DNA of 64,000 bases from Lederbergia citrisecunda (GTDB lineage: Bacteria > Bacillota > Bacilli > Bacillales > Bacillaceae_C): NCBI RefSeq assembly GCF_018343695.1, contig NZ_JAGYPJ010000001.1, positions 3,222,511-3,286,510 on the forward strand. Direction: 5' to 3'. Shown in pieces: positions 15,890 to 24,970 of this stretch; positions within the stretch are counted from its first letter, which is position 1, and each line of letters begins with the position of its first letter. The translations under genes were made by a program, and so were the position numbers. Below the pieces are notes generated by a model that saw only the letters and a program-made list of their open reading frames with translations, had not been told where the DNA came from and searched no databases.

Positions 15890-18800
15890 TTAATTTTCTT
15901 CTATTTCTTTACGGTTTTTCTTAAGCATCTTCGATAATATTTCATACACAATCGGTACGATGATAAGTGTTAATAATGTCGAGCTTGTTAAACCGCCAAT
16001 AACCGTAATTGCGAGGCCTTTTGAAATCATACCGCCTCCGCCTTCTGCACCAATCGCTAATGGGATTAATGCTCCAATTGTGGCGATTGCCGTCATGAGG
16101 ATTGGACGTAGACGAGTAGAGCCTGCTTCTAGAATTGCTTCACGCATATTCATGCCCCCACGTTCCATTCGAACAATTCGGTCTACGAGTACGATGGCGT
16201 TCGTTACGATAATCCCTATTAACATGAGGAGACCCATCATAACCGATACGGAAATCGTTTCACCGGCAATTAATAGACCGACAAATGAACCAATAACCGC
16301 GAATGGTAATGAGAATAGAATCGCAAACGGTGCTGTTCCTTCACCGAATGTAACGACAAGGATGAAGTATACTATTGCAATCGCCGCTAGCATTGCTACA
16401 CCAAGCTGTGTAAAGGTTTCAGCCATATCTGCCGCTACACCCGCTACATCCATTGTAACGCCTTTAGGTAAATCTAGTTTATCGATCGCTTTATCTACTT
16501 CAGATGATGCTTTAGAAACATCATTGCCAATGACTGTTCCTGAAACCGATGCATAGTATTCACCTTTGCTGCGCGCAAGGGTATTTAAGGTAGTTCCTTT
16601 CTCCACTTTGACAAGATCGGAAAGTGGCATCGTTGTCCCAAGTGCTGTAGGTACTTCTGTTTTTAAAATATCATCAATGGATTTTGGCTGTTCCTTTTGT
16701 GCTTGTTGAACAATCACGTTTAAGTCATTACCGTCTTTTTTAACCGTCGTTAAAACATCCTGCGTCTTATTCGGACTTAACATCATGACGATTTGCCCAG
16801 TTGTTAAGCCGTATTGCAGCAATTCGTCCTGCTCCACTTTAAACGTATACTCAACGTAGGCATCTTCTGTACTTGAAGTGACTTTTTCTAATCCATCATT
16901 TTCCTTCATTACTTCTTCGACCATTTTTACAGCTTTATTTAGTTTATCTAAATCTTCACTGTAAAAAGTGTAGCTAACTTCATTTGAAGTCATCGACATC
17001 GAGGTGAAATTCTGACTCTTCCATTCACCTGATTGACCAATATTGGCTACATGGTCTTCAATTTCCTTACGAACCTCAGGGAAATCCTCCATTTTCGGGT
17101 CAAAGATGAGGTACATTAAGGCACCATTTCCACCGCCGCCCATCATCGCGGCCATCGGATCGCCACTATTCGTTATAGATAATTGAACGATATCAATATC
17201 ATCACGCTTTAACATTTCTTGTTCTACAGCTTTAACGTTAGATAGGGTCTCATCTTTTAGCTCACCTGTTGCTGGTGTGTACGTTAAGTACATCACTTTA
17301 TCTTCTTCACTACCCATGAAGCTAAATCCAATGAGCGGTGTTAAACATATACTTCCAACTAATAGCAGAATAGAAATAATCGACGTAATGGCTTTATGAT
17401 TCAATGTCCAGTTAAGAATCCCTTTATACCAGTTCGCCAATTTCCCTGCTTCTTTATGACCCTTTGCTGTCTTCTCACTATATAGTTTTTTCTTAAATAA
17501 GAAGTGAGAAAGTGCAGGAACGATGGTAATCGCAACAATTAACGATGCTCCTAGTGCAAATGTCATTGTCAATGCAAACGGCATGAACAACTCGCCAACC
17601 ATTCCACCTACAAAGATAAGTGGGGCAAAAACGGCAACCGTTACAATAGTAGATGATGCGATTGGCTTGAACATCTCAAGCGTTGCTTCACGAATGAGGG
17701 CTCGTCCCGTTAATTTCTCTTCTTTTAAATGTAACCTTCGATAAATATTTTCCACGACGACTATCGAGTCATCGATGACACGACCAATCGCTACCGTAAC
17801 CGCTCCAAGTGTCATCATATTAAGTGTAATATCCAGCCAGTTCAAAATCATTAACGCCATAAAAATGGAAACCGGGATGGATACAATCGAAATCAAAGTC
17901 GATTTAAAATCACGCAAGAATAAGAGGATGATTAATACGGCAATTAATCCACCGAATAACGCTTTTTCAACCATTGTTTTAATCGAGTCTTCGATTGGCT
18001 TACCTTGGTCAAGTGATACATCTATAATCAGTCCGTTGATTTTTGCTTTTTCTTCTTTAATTAATTTTTTCACACTGTTTACGACATCAACAGTATTTGC
18101 TTGTTGTGCCTTAACAATTTGAATCGCAATCGCATCTTTACCATTTGTACGGGAAACCGATTCTACTTTTCCAACCACTTTAATTTTGGCAATATCACTA
18201 AGCTTTACAAATGGAGACGGATTTGTTTCTGACGGAGTGACCGGGATAAGCATGTTTTTTAATTCATCTGTGGTCATGAACTTTCCGTCGATTCTAACTG
18301 CTTCTTCCCCTTCTTTAAACTCATAAAGACCTAATGAAACAGACATGTCGCTCGCTTGAATCATTTGTTTTACAGAGTCTTCAGTAAGATCAAGTTCAGC
18401 CATTTTTTCCTTATTGTAAACAAGTTCTACTTCTTCAATATGCTGGCCAGTAACTGTGGCAGATGCTACACCTTCAATTTTCTCTAGTTTAGGCAGTAAA
18501 ATATCCTCTACCGTCGAGGTTAATTCAATAATATCTTCTTTTTCACTACTTACACTAAGCGCCACGACTGGCATCATATTCATATTAATCGCCGTGATCG
18601 TTGGTTTTTGAACTACTTCTGGTAATTTCACTGCATCTAATGCGGATTGCAACGCACGCTTCGCCTCATCCATATCGATGCCATATTCATATTCCACTTG
18701 GATACTTGCCATGTTAGAATATGAATTAGAATAGACTGCTTTTACATCTTCCAGGTTTTCTGCTGCTTTCTCCAAAGGCATGGACACATCTTCCATGACC

Positions 18801-18976
18801 TGTTCAGGAGTTGCTCCAGGATAAACTCCCGTTACCATTAAATATGGAATGGTAATATCAGGAATCGTCTCTGTTTTCATACGAGTTCCTGCATAAATTC
18901 CAGATACTGTTATAATAATCGTTAATAACCAAACGGCTAACTTATTTTTCAGCACAAAATTGACTAGACCTTTCAC
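15890..18976 (-). CDS. swrC: RND-family efflux transporter (SwrC/YerP-like)
   Basis: A 1028-residue proton-driven exporter of the HAE/AcrB superfamily. TM1 is at the N-terminus (about 14-32). Two large extracytoplasmic loops (about 33-335 and 560-835) alternate with two six-helix bundles; the second half repeats the first. Diagnostic segments include TETIPDITIPYLMVTGVYPGAT, GRVIDDSIVVVENIYR in TM4 with the proton-relay acidic pair, and GIIVTNAIVLVDRIVR. It resembles SwrC, the surfactin and drug exporter of B. subtilis. The divergent TetR gene at 19116 resembles YerO, its usual neighbour, and an operator candidate sits between them. Confidence 0.88.
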   Translation of the reverse strand: MKGLVNFVLKNKLAVWLLTIIITVSGIYAGTRMKTETIPDITIPYLMVTGVYPGATPEQVMEDVSMPLEKAAENLEDVKAVYSNSYSNMASIQVEYEYGIDMDEAKRALQSALDAVKLPEVVQKPTITAINMNMMPVVALSVSSEKEDIIELTSTVEDILLPKLEKIEGVASATVTGQHIEEVELVYNKEKMAELDLTEDSVKQMIQASDMSVSLGLYEFKEGEEAVRIDGKFMTTDELKNMLIPVTPSETNPSPFVKLSDIAKIKVVGKVESVSRTNGKDAIAIQIVKAQQANTVDVVNSVKKLIKEEKAKINGLIIDVSLDQGKPIEDSIKTMVEKALFGGLIAVLIILLFLRDFKSTLISIVSIPVSIFMALMILNWLDITLNMMTLGAVTVAIGRVIDDSIVVVENIYRRLHLKEEKLTGRALIREATLEMFKPIASSTIVTVAVFAPLIFVGGMVGELFMPFALTMTFALGASLIVAITIVPALSHFLFKKKLYSEKTAKGHKEAGKLANWYKGILNWTLNHKAITSIISILLLVGSICLTPLIGFSFMGSEEDKVMYLTYTPATGELKDETLSNVKAVEQEMLKRDDIDIVQLSITNSGDPMAAMMGGGGNGALMYLIFDPKMEDFPEVRKEIEDHVANIGQSGEWKSQNFTSMSMTSNEVSYTFYSEDLDKLNKAVKMVEEVMKENDGLEKVTSSTEDAYVEYTFKVEQDELLQYGLTTGQIVMMLSPNKTQDVLTTVKKDGNDLNVIVQQAQKEQPKSIDDILKTEVPTALGTTMPLSDLVKVEKGTTLNTLARSKGEYYASVSGTVIGNDVSKASSEVDKAIDKLDLPKGVTMDVAGVAADMAETFTQLGVAMLAAIAIVYFILVVTFGEGTAPFAILFSLPFAVIGSFVGLLIAGETISVSVMMGLLMLIGIIVTNAIVLVDRIVRMERGGMNMREAILEAGSTRLRPILMTAIATIGALIPLAIGAEGGGGMISKGLAITVIGGLTSSTLLTLIIVPIVYEILSKMLKKNRKEIEEN

Positions 18977-19061
18977 TGTTGTCCTCTACCCCCAGTTTTC
19001 TATTTATACATCATTGTTCCAGCTACACAAAATTGACTTTTACAGCCTATTCACTTATAGT

Positions 19062-19079
19062 AATGACTAATCAGTCATT
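19062..19079. promoter_or_regulatory. TetR operator between swrC-like and yerO-like genes
   Basis: AATGACTAATCAGTCATT: perfect 7-bp arms around AATC. It lies 37 bases before the regulator start and 86 bases before the pump start. Confidence 0.65.
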
Positions 19080-19115
19080 TGTCAACGATGAACTATGGGA
19101 GCGGAGTTAATAATC

Positions 19116-19952
19116 ATGATTAAAAAACAATTAATTATGGAAAAAGCATTGGAATTGTTTGCAAAACAAGGATTTGAAGCGACTTCCGTTCAACAAATCA
19201 CGGATCATTGTGGGATCTCCAAAGGTGCTTTTTATCTATCATTTAAATCAAAGGACGAATTGATTTTAACATTAATTGATCATTTTATGATGGAAATCAC
19301 CTCTGATATTGACCACATAGTCAAAAATTCACCAAATGATCAATTATTATATGACTTTTACCATAAAACCTATCATTATTTTTATAAGCATTTGGATTTT
19401 GCCAAAATGTTTATGAAAGAACAAACACAATCATTTAATCAAGAGTTCATTTTTAAGATGCGCCACTATGATAAATTACACGAAAAAACCATATTAACGA
19501 TGATTGAACGTTTATATGGTGAGGAAGTAAAACACACAAAATATGATTTAATTTATTGCATAAAAGCTTTCATGAAAATGTATGGCGAGTTATTCTTCTC
19601 CCAGCACGTATCAGTGGATTTCCATTTGCTAGCTAAATCACTTGTGGAGAAAACAAATATTTTGGCTAAGCATATGACGATCTCATTTGTAACAGAAGAG
19701 CATAGTAAAATGATTGAATTCGAAATTAATGAGGGTGTAACGAAGGAACAAATGGTTGAAATCTTAGGTCAAAGAATGGAAGAAATGGAAGAATCCATTG
19801 AAAAGGAATCATTAATGTTGCTCAAACAACAGCTTATAGAACCAACACTAAGTCCCGCTATTGTAAAAGGCCTAATCGAAAATATACAAAGTCACCCCCA
19901 TTGTAAATGGATTGCTTTTTTACTAAGAGATTATTTTAAATCGATCATTTAA
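19116..19952 (+). CDS. yerO: TetR/AcrR regulator (YerO-like)
   Basis: A 278-residue regulator with an N-terminal TetR HTH (about 8-55: ALELFAKQGFEATSVQQITD then HCGISKGAFYLSFKSKDELI). A long helical C-terminal region ends with an amphipathic acidic stretch (EEMEESIEKESLMLLKQQL). It is longer than most TetR proteins, as YerO is. The start is ATG at 19116 with GGAGCGGAG nine bases upstream. It is divergent from the RND pump, with the palindrome at 19062-19079 between; likely a repressor of the pump and itself. The next gene, pgeF, begins 24 bases downstream and may be co-transcribed. Confidence 0.82.
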   Translation: MIKKQLIMEKALELFAKQGFEATSVQQITDHCGISKGAFYLSFKSKDELILTLIDHFMMEITSDIDHIVKNSPNDQLLYDFYHKTYHYFYKHLDFAKMFMKEQTQSFNQEFIFKMRHYDKLHEKTILTMIERLYGEEVKHTKYDLIYCIKAFMKMYGELFFSQHVSVDFHLLAKSLVEKTNILAKHMTISFVTEEHSKMIEFEINEGVTKEQMVEILGQRMEEMEESIEKESLMLLKQQLIEPTLSPAIVKGLIENIQSHPHCKWIAFLLRDYFKSII

Positions 19953-19976
19953 AATGTACAGAACGGCGGGGATTAT

Positions 19977-20744
19977 TTGAAAACAAAACTGTATATAAAT
20001 AACGAAAAAATGATAGCTGGAATGACGTTGAAGGATCAAGCGGAGCTAGAAAGCAATAACATGGCTCTTCATGCATGTGAAAACATTGAACATATTTTAG
20101 AAAATCGTAAGAATCTAGCTTCTTTCTTACATTGTGAGCTTGATGACTTTGTGTGTGCAACGCAAACACATAGTGCAAACATCCATAAAGTGACTGCTGA
20201 TGACAAAGGAAGAGGCGCTGACCAAATGAAAACCGCTATTCCAGACACGGATGCCTTGTACACATACGATCCAAATTTATTATTATGTAGCTTTAATGCT
20301 GATTGCGTCCCCGTGATTTTTTATCATAAAGGAACTGGTGTCATCGGTGTCATCCACTCCGGATGGCAAGGCTCGGTCAAAGAAATCTCGTTGAAACTTT
20401 TTAAGCATTTAATACAGGAAGAGGATTGTAATCCAGAGGGTTTTCATGTTCAAATATGCTCTGCACTAAGTCAGGAAAAATTTGAAGTCGACAAAGATGT
20501 ATATGTTAAATTCAAAGATTTAGGATATGCGGATGATTTCATTTACTATAATGAACAGACAAGCAAATACCACATCGATAATCAGCTGACCGTGAAAAAG
20601 CAGTGTATGCTTGCAGGCATCCCGGAAGAGCAAATCACAATTGACAGAACCTGCACGTATGTAAGTGAGGATGGCTTCTCTTACCGACAAGATAAACAAT
20701 GCGGTAGGCATCTTTGTTTTATTATGAAAAAAACTGACTCGTGA
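19977..20744 (+). CDS. pgeF: PgeF/YfiH family (laccase-domain) protein
   Basis: A 255-residue single-domain protein of the YfiH/YlmD/LACC1 family. These enzymes are described as peptidoglycan-editing factors and as purine nucleoside phosphorylase/oxidase types. The metal-binding triad is visible: H65 in QTHSANIHK, C110 in FNADCVPVI, and H127 in GVIHSGWQGS. The start is TTG at 19977 with a GGCGGGG ribosome-binding region. It lies in the same direction 24 bases after the yerO-like regulator. The in vivo substrate is uncertain. Confidence 0.85.
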   Translation: MKTKLYINNEKMIAGMTLKDQAELESNNMALHACENIEHILENRKNLASFLHCELDDFVCATQTHSANIHKVTADDKGRGADQMKTAIPDTDALYTYDPNLLLCSFNADCVPVIFYHKGTGVIGVIHSGWQGSVKEISLKLFKHLIQEEDCNPEGFHVQICSALSQEKFEVDKDVYVKFKDLGYADDFIYYNEQTSKYHIDNQLTVKKQCMLAGIPEEQITIDRTCTYVSEDGFSYRQDKQCGRHLCFIMKKTDS

Positions 20745-20819
20745 ATGGCTACTTATTTTTCCTTTGAAAGGAAATAATAATTATTGATGGTACCCACTAG
20801 AATATTTCAGGAGGAAAAA

Positions 20820-21275
20820 ATGACGAATACATCATTTTTGTATGTAACTTATATAGCAACAACGCCAGAAAAACTGTGGGAAGCATTAACAAGCAGCGAT
20901 TTCACTGAAAAATATTTCTTCGGAAGCAAAATTCAATCCGATTGGCATGAAGGCTCTATTATCACCTATTCGAGGGATGGCGAGGTCTCTGACCACGGAA
21001 TCATCTTAAAGTGTGAGCCATATCGTTTACTTTCCTTTACTTGGAATTACGTACACGATAAAGCGAATCGTAATAAACCGTCACGAGTCACTTTCGAATT
21101 AAAAGCTATGGATTCAACTGTAAAATTAACTCTTAATCATGAGAATTTGGTGGCTTCAGACTTAGTGGATAAAGACGATACCTTTGAGGGATTGAATAAT
21201 GGGTGGCCAGCTATTATTAGTAATTTAAAAAGCCTACTTGAAACGGGAACTACGTTACCAGCTATTTTTCTATAG
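20820..21275 (+). CDS. SRPBCC / AHSA1-domain protein
   Basis: A 151-residue START-like fold protein of the Activator of Hsp90 ATPase homologue (AHSA1) type. The N-terminal YVTYIATTPEKLWEALTSSD, the mid strand YRLLSFTWNYV and the C-terminal helix GLNNGWPAIISNLKSLLETG are characteristic. These proteins bind small hydrophobic ligands; the ligand here is unknown. AGGAGG stands seven bases before the ATG at 20820; the in-frame codons upstream are not needed. A terminator follows at 21298. Confidence 0.82.
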   Translation: MTNTSFLYVTYIATTPEKLWEALTSSDFTEKYFFGSKIQSDWHEGSIITYSRDGEVSDHGIILKCEPYRLLSFTWNYVHDKANRNKPSRVTFELKAMDSTVKLTLNHENLVASDLVDKDDTFEGLNNGWPAIISNLKSLLETGTTLPAIFL

Positions 21276-21297
21276 CATCCAAGTTTGATAAAAGACT

Positions 21298-21328
21298 GTA
21301 CTCCTTACATTTGGGGTACTTTTTTTTA
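21298..21328 (+). terminator. Terminator of the SRPBCC gene
   Basis: GTACTCC / GGGGTAC stem (one G-U pair) followed by a run of nine T. Confidence 0.75.
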
Positions 21329-21330
21329 TA

Positions 21331-21367
21331 AAAAATAATGCTACCTATGAAAGGGAGCATTATTTTT
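21331..21367. terminator. Terminator of selO
   Basis: AAAAATAATGCT / AGCATTATTTTT stem, symmetrical A/T tracts. It lies directly downstream of the selO stop on the minus strand. Confidence 0.7.
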
Positions 21368-21383
21368 GTAACTCCATACTGAT

Positions 21384-22847
21384 TCATGTGCCACAATATG
21401 TTTGATAAGAGGTGTTCGTCTGAGGCACTCCAGCATATTCTTCTTGCTCATGAGAATGCTCGTAAGGGTGTGAAAGTACCGATAGAAGGCGTTCCATCAC
21501 GCTATAATCTCCATGCTCCACGGCCGATTCCAAAGCCTCTTCTACTCGGTGGTTCCGTGGGATTACCGCAGGATTATTGTTCTTCATTAATTCTATTGAA
21601 AAGTCTTTTGATTCCTCTTGTCTTTCAAGTCTCGCATGCCATTTCTTTTTCCACTGTGCGAACTCAGGGGACTCGCATAAATCCTTTTCCTCCTGCGTGC
21701 CAAACGTCAATGTGCGGAAAGTATTCGTATAATCAGCCTTTTGCTTTTTCATAATGTCGAGGATTTCCTCGAATAAAGCTTCATCTTCTTTTTCCTCATT
21801 ATATATCCCTAATTTCGCTCTCATTCCAGCAAGCCAATATGAATAATACAGAGTACTAAAATTTGAAATCTTTTCCTGAGCTTTTTCAATTGCCTTTTCT
21901 TGTTGTTCATCCAAAAGCGGCAATAGCGTTTCCGCAAATCGCGAAAGATTCCACGCACCAATATAAGGCTGATTTCCGTAAGCGTAGCGCCCTTGAATAT
22001 CTATGGAACTAAAAACGGTTGCCGGGTCGTACGTATCCATGAAAGCACAAGGGCCATAATCGATTGTCTCTCCGCTTATCGTCATATTATCCGTGTTCAT
22101 CACCCCATGTACAAAGCCAACGAGCTGCCATTTAGCAATAAGCTCAGCCTGGCGCTTGATGACTTCTTCAAGAAGTGCTACATAGGGGTTTTTATTCGCT
22201 TCAATACTAGGATAATGGCGTTCTATCGTGTAGTTAGCCAAGATTCGAAGCTCATCTACTGTCCCCCATTGCGCCACATACTCAAACGTACCGACACGCA
22301 AATGACTAGCCGCTACACGTGTCAAAACTGCTCCCGGAAGTTCGGTTTCCCTAAGGATTGATTCACCGGTCGTCACGACTGTTAAACTCCGAGTGGTCGG
22401 AATACGTAGAGAGTGCATTGCTTCGCTAATAATGTATTCACGTAGCATTGGACCAAGCGCCGCCCTCCCATCGCCACCTCGAGAATAGCGCGTTCTTCCT
22501 GATCCTTTAAGCTGGATATCAAACCTTTCACCTTGAGGAGTAATCTGCTCTCCCAACAATACAGCCCTACCGTCCCCCAACATCGTAAAGTTTCCAAATT
22601 GATGCCCTGCATACGCTTGAGCAATAGGCGAAGCGCCTTCAGGAACCTTATTTCCTGCAAACACTGCTACACCATCTTCGTTTTGCAGTGATTCAATGTT
22701 CAAGCCGAGGGATGCAGCCAATGGATGGTTGAGAATGAGTAACTTTGGTGAGCTAACAGGAGTTGGATTTGTACGAGTGAAAAATTTTTCCGGCAAACGA
22801 GCATAACTGTTATCCAAGTTCCATCCTTTTTCTATACTTTTAGCCAT
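21384..22847 (-). CDS. selO: Protein adenylyltransferase SelO (YdiU family)
   Basis: A 487-residue pseudokinase-fold enzyme that transfers AMP from ATP to Ser, Thr or Tyr of target proteins, linked to redox homeostasis. Visible family blocks are [74 protein letters not shown] (catalytic and metal-binding region) and the C-terminal YQTYCGT with the conserved cysteine. The start is ATG at 22847 with AAAGGAGA upstream; an extension to 22895 has no RBS. It is monocistronic. Confidence 0.92.
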   Translation of the reverse strand: MAKSIEKGWNLDNSYARLPEKFFTRTNPTPVSSPKLLILNHPLAASLGLNIESLQNEDGVAVFAGNKVPEGASPIAQAYAGHQFGNFTMLGDGRAVLLGEQITPQGERFDIQLKGSGRTRYSRGGDGRAALGPMLREYIISEAMHSLRIPTTRSLTVVTTGESILRETELPGAVLTRVAASHLRVGTFEYVAQWGTVDELRILANYTIERHYPSIEANKNPYVALLEEVIKRQAELIAKWQLVGFVHGVMNTDNMTISGETIDYGPCAFMDTYDPATVFSSIDIQGRYAYGNQPYIGAWNLSRFAETLLPLLDEQQEKAIEKAQEKISNFSTLYYSYWLAGMRAKLGIYNEEKEDEALFEEILDIMKKQKADYTNTFRTLTFGTQEEKDLCESPEFAQWKKKWHARLERQEESKDFSIELMKNNNPAVIPRNHRVEEALESAVEHGDYSVMERLLSVLSHPYEHSHEQEEYAGVPQTNTSYQTYCGT

Positions 22848-22970
22848 AGTTTCTCCTTTAATGAAATTAATGTTTTTAAACCTAGTAAAAAACATTTAAG
22901 TCTTTTTAATGTCTACTTCTTATAACTTATTATACGCTTATCTAAATTTAAAGAATCAAGCATTACATAT

Positions 22971-23001
22971 AAAAAATCGCCCTTAAACGGACGATTTTTT
23001 C
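22971..23001. terminator. Hairpin terminator upstream of selO / downstream of the HD-GYP gene
   Basis: AAAAAATCG / CGATTTTTT stem. It lies 59 bases past the HD-GYP stop on the minus strand. A close relative of this hairpin occurs at 24936-24966. Confidence 0.55.
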
Positions 23002-23059
23002 ATGCTTTTACAATTTCTTTTTATATTTATTTCGTTTGTCTGTCATGCCTGCATAACCT

Positions 23060-23962
23060 TTAGATTTTTCCTTCTTCCTGCAAAATTTCAATTAAAACGT
23101 CCACTACCTTTTCATCATAATGAGTATGGATCAGTCGTTTTAATTCATCTACAGCAAACTGTATGCTTAAAGCTTTCCGATATGAACGATCTTCTGTCAT
23201 GGCATCAAATGTATCACTTACAGCTATAATCCTTGCCTCTAGTAAAATGTCATTTCCTTTTAGTCCATTTGGATATCCGCTGCCATTTAATCTTTCGTGG
23301 TGCTGCTCAATGATTGTAGATATTTCGTTATAGTAGAGATCCTTAACCATCTCTGCTCCGTCCTTTGGATGGCGTTTTACAATGGCATATTCCTCATCTG
23401 TTAACTTGCCAGTTTTATTTAAAATCTCACTAGGAGTATTTATTTTTCCTATATCATGTAAGATGGATGCAATATATAAATTCTCTAACCTTTCTTTTGG
23501 GAGCATTAGTTTTTTTGCAATTTTCACAGCATATTCAGAAACTCTTTCACTATGTTTATATGTATACCGATCTTTTTTTTCTACCTCATCTACGACGTTT
23601 TTCAAACTTGTTATTTCTTCACTTAATTGATAAAAAGTTGGCTCAGTGATCACCCATAGATATTCCACATCTGTTAGTGTTGTAAAGTGAACCGGCTCTT
23701 TCAAGTTATGAGCAGTATAATAGTCAAAAGGACCAAGTTTTATTTGTTCACCATTCAAGTCGCAGACCATTTCACCTTTTAAAATATAAAAAAATTCCAT
23801 AACATTCGGATTGTCACTTGGATAAATATAAAACAAATTATTTTTTACAATCCTCTGAATCATAATTTCAGAACCATCACCACGAGCAAGTAAACCAATA
23901 TTAAAATACTCAAAATTAACCTGTTCGATCTGTTCTCCTTTTCTCCCTATAGTAAAAGCCAT
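23060..23962 (-). CDS. Cupin / HD-GYP domain protein, probable c-di-GMP phosphodiesterase
   Basis: A 300-residue cytosolic protein. Residues about 1-115 look like a cupin-type beta barrel (VMEFFYILKGEMVCDLNGEQIKLGPFDYY). Residues about 128-295 are an HD-GYP domain with HSERVSEYAVKIAKKL, the HD pair in ASILHDIGKI, and HHERLNGSGYPNGLKG. All metal- and substrate-binding residues expected of an active HD-GYP are present. It should cleave c-di-GMP, perhaps gated by a ligand of the cupin. It is a single gene with a terminator just upstream (23990). It fits with the GGDEF and EAL genes at 40250-42553. Confidence 0.83.
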   Translation of the reverse strand: MAFTIGRKGEQIEQVNFEYFNIGLLARGDGSEIMIQRIVKNNLFYIYPSDNPNVMEFFYILKGEMVCDLNGEQIKLGPFDYYTAHNLKEPVHFTTLTDVEYLWVITEPTFYQLSEEITSLKNVVDEVEKKDRYTYKHSERVSEYAVKIAKKLMLPKERLENLYIASILHDIGKINTPSEILNKTGKLTDEEYAIVKRHPKDGAEMVKDLYYNEISTIIEQHHERLNGSGYPNGLKGNDILLEARIIAVSDTFDAMTEDRSYRKALSIQFAVDELKRLIHTHYDEKVVDVLIEILQEEGKI

Positions 23963-23989
23963 TTACATCACCTCTTCCCATGATACAAA

Positions 23990-24021
23990 GAAAGCGAGGC
24001 CTTCTGACAAGACTCGCTTTT
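23990..24021 (-). terminator. Terminator of the secreted coiled-coil protein gene
   Basis: AAAGCGAG / CTCGCTTT stem with a 14-base loop; located just past the stop at 24041 on the minus strand. Confidence 0.6.
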
Positions 24022-24040
24022 CCACACTTTATCTAATTTT

Positions 24041-24733
24041 CTATCCCATTTTTACAACACGCACAGGATCAATCCATACCCATCGATCAGCAAACCGTAC
24101 AAGCTGCCAACTACATTCTGCAATTACACCTTTTTTTGCAGCCTTATCAATGGTCTCAGCTGACATCTTGAATGTTTCTTTATAAATATCGTCAATTACC
24201 TTCTCAAGTTCCTTGATATATTTATCTGTTTTTTCTTTATACTTTTCTTCTTTTTTATCTAATTTTTCTTGTAATTTTTCTATTTTTCCTTCTAACTTTT
24301 TACTATCTTTCTCTCCTGACATTATTTGCCCTGAGATTGCATCTATTTCTTGTTGAATTTCAAACATTTTATTTGCAATTTTTGCTTCTTCTTTTGCTAA
24401 TTTTGATTGGAGCTTTAATAATTTCTCGTAATATTTCTCTTCTTTTTTAGCATCATTTTTCGCTTTACTTAAATCAGACTGTACTTTCCCTATTTCTTTG
24501 TTTAACTTAACAACTGTATCTCCTTCTTCTATTTTCCTAACTTCATAGAGATACTCTTCCTGTAACTCATCGGCCTTTTTTACTGCTTTTTCGATTTTTT
24601 TGTCAATTTCACTGTTTGTTTTTTCAATCATTTTAAGCGCTTCCAGAATATCGCTTTCTTTCGCAGCAAAAGCAGGTGATCCGATTGTAAAAGCCAATAC
24701 TATTGAGAACAAAACTGATAATAGGTTTTTCAT
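24041..24733 (-). CDS. Secreted coiled-coil protein of unknown function
   Basis: A 230-residue protein with a clear Sec signal peptide (MKNLLSVLFSIVLAFTIGSP, then AFA-AKE, cleavage near 23-24). Residues about 28-190 are almost entirely K/E-rich heptads (for example EEKYYEKLLKLQSKLAKEEA), predicting a long coiled coil. The last 30 residues differ sharply: a short aromatic tail with AECSWQLVRFADRWVWIDPV. The start is ATG at 24733 with AGGGAG upstream. Coiled coil plus a compact C-terminal module resembles cell-wall hydrolase regulators, but no catalytic motif is seen. I do not assign a function. Confidence 0.7.
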   Translation of the reverse strand: MKNLLSVLFSIVLAFTIGSPAFAAKESDILEALKMIEKTNSEIDKKIEKAVKKADELQEEYLYEVRKIEEGDTVVKLNKEIGKVQSDLSKAKNDAKKEEKYYEKLLKLQSKLAKEEAKIANKMFEIQQEIDAISGQIMSGEKDSKKLEGKIEKLQEKLDKKEEKYKEKTDKYIKELEKVIDDIYKETFKMSAETIDKAAKKGVIAECSWQLVRFADRWVWIDPVRVVKMG

Positions 24734-24935
24734 CTTATTGCTCCCTTCTTTTTTCATAATCTTTATAAAAAAGATAGATTGGTATTCTAGCGGTAAACAA
24801 AATTATGTAAATTTCACCATTATTTTCTATGTACTATTATATCGGTACTTTATACCTATATCAACATTAAAATTTAAATATTTTATATCCTCGTAATTTT
24901 CCAAACAAATAGAGTGGCTATTCTATTTTAAATAC

Positions 24936-24966
24936 AAAAAATCGTCCAAAGATGGACGATTTTTTG
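24936..24966. terminator. Terminator downstream of the sugar isomerase-like gene
   Basis: AAAAATCGTCC / GGACGATTTTT stem with a short AAAGAT loop, five bases before the stop at 24971 (minus). T tracts on both strands. Confidence 0.75.
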
Positions 24967-24970
24967 CAAT

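Noticed and set aside
16000-18100. Long open frames on the plus strand inside the RND pump gene
   Set aside because: They are antisense shadows of a clearly conserved 1028-residue transporter, with low-complexity composition and no RBS.
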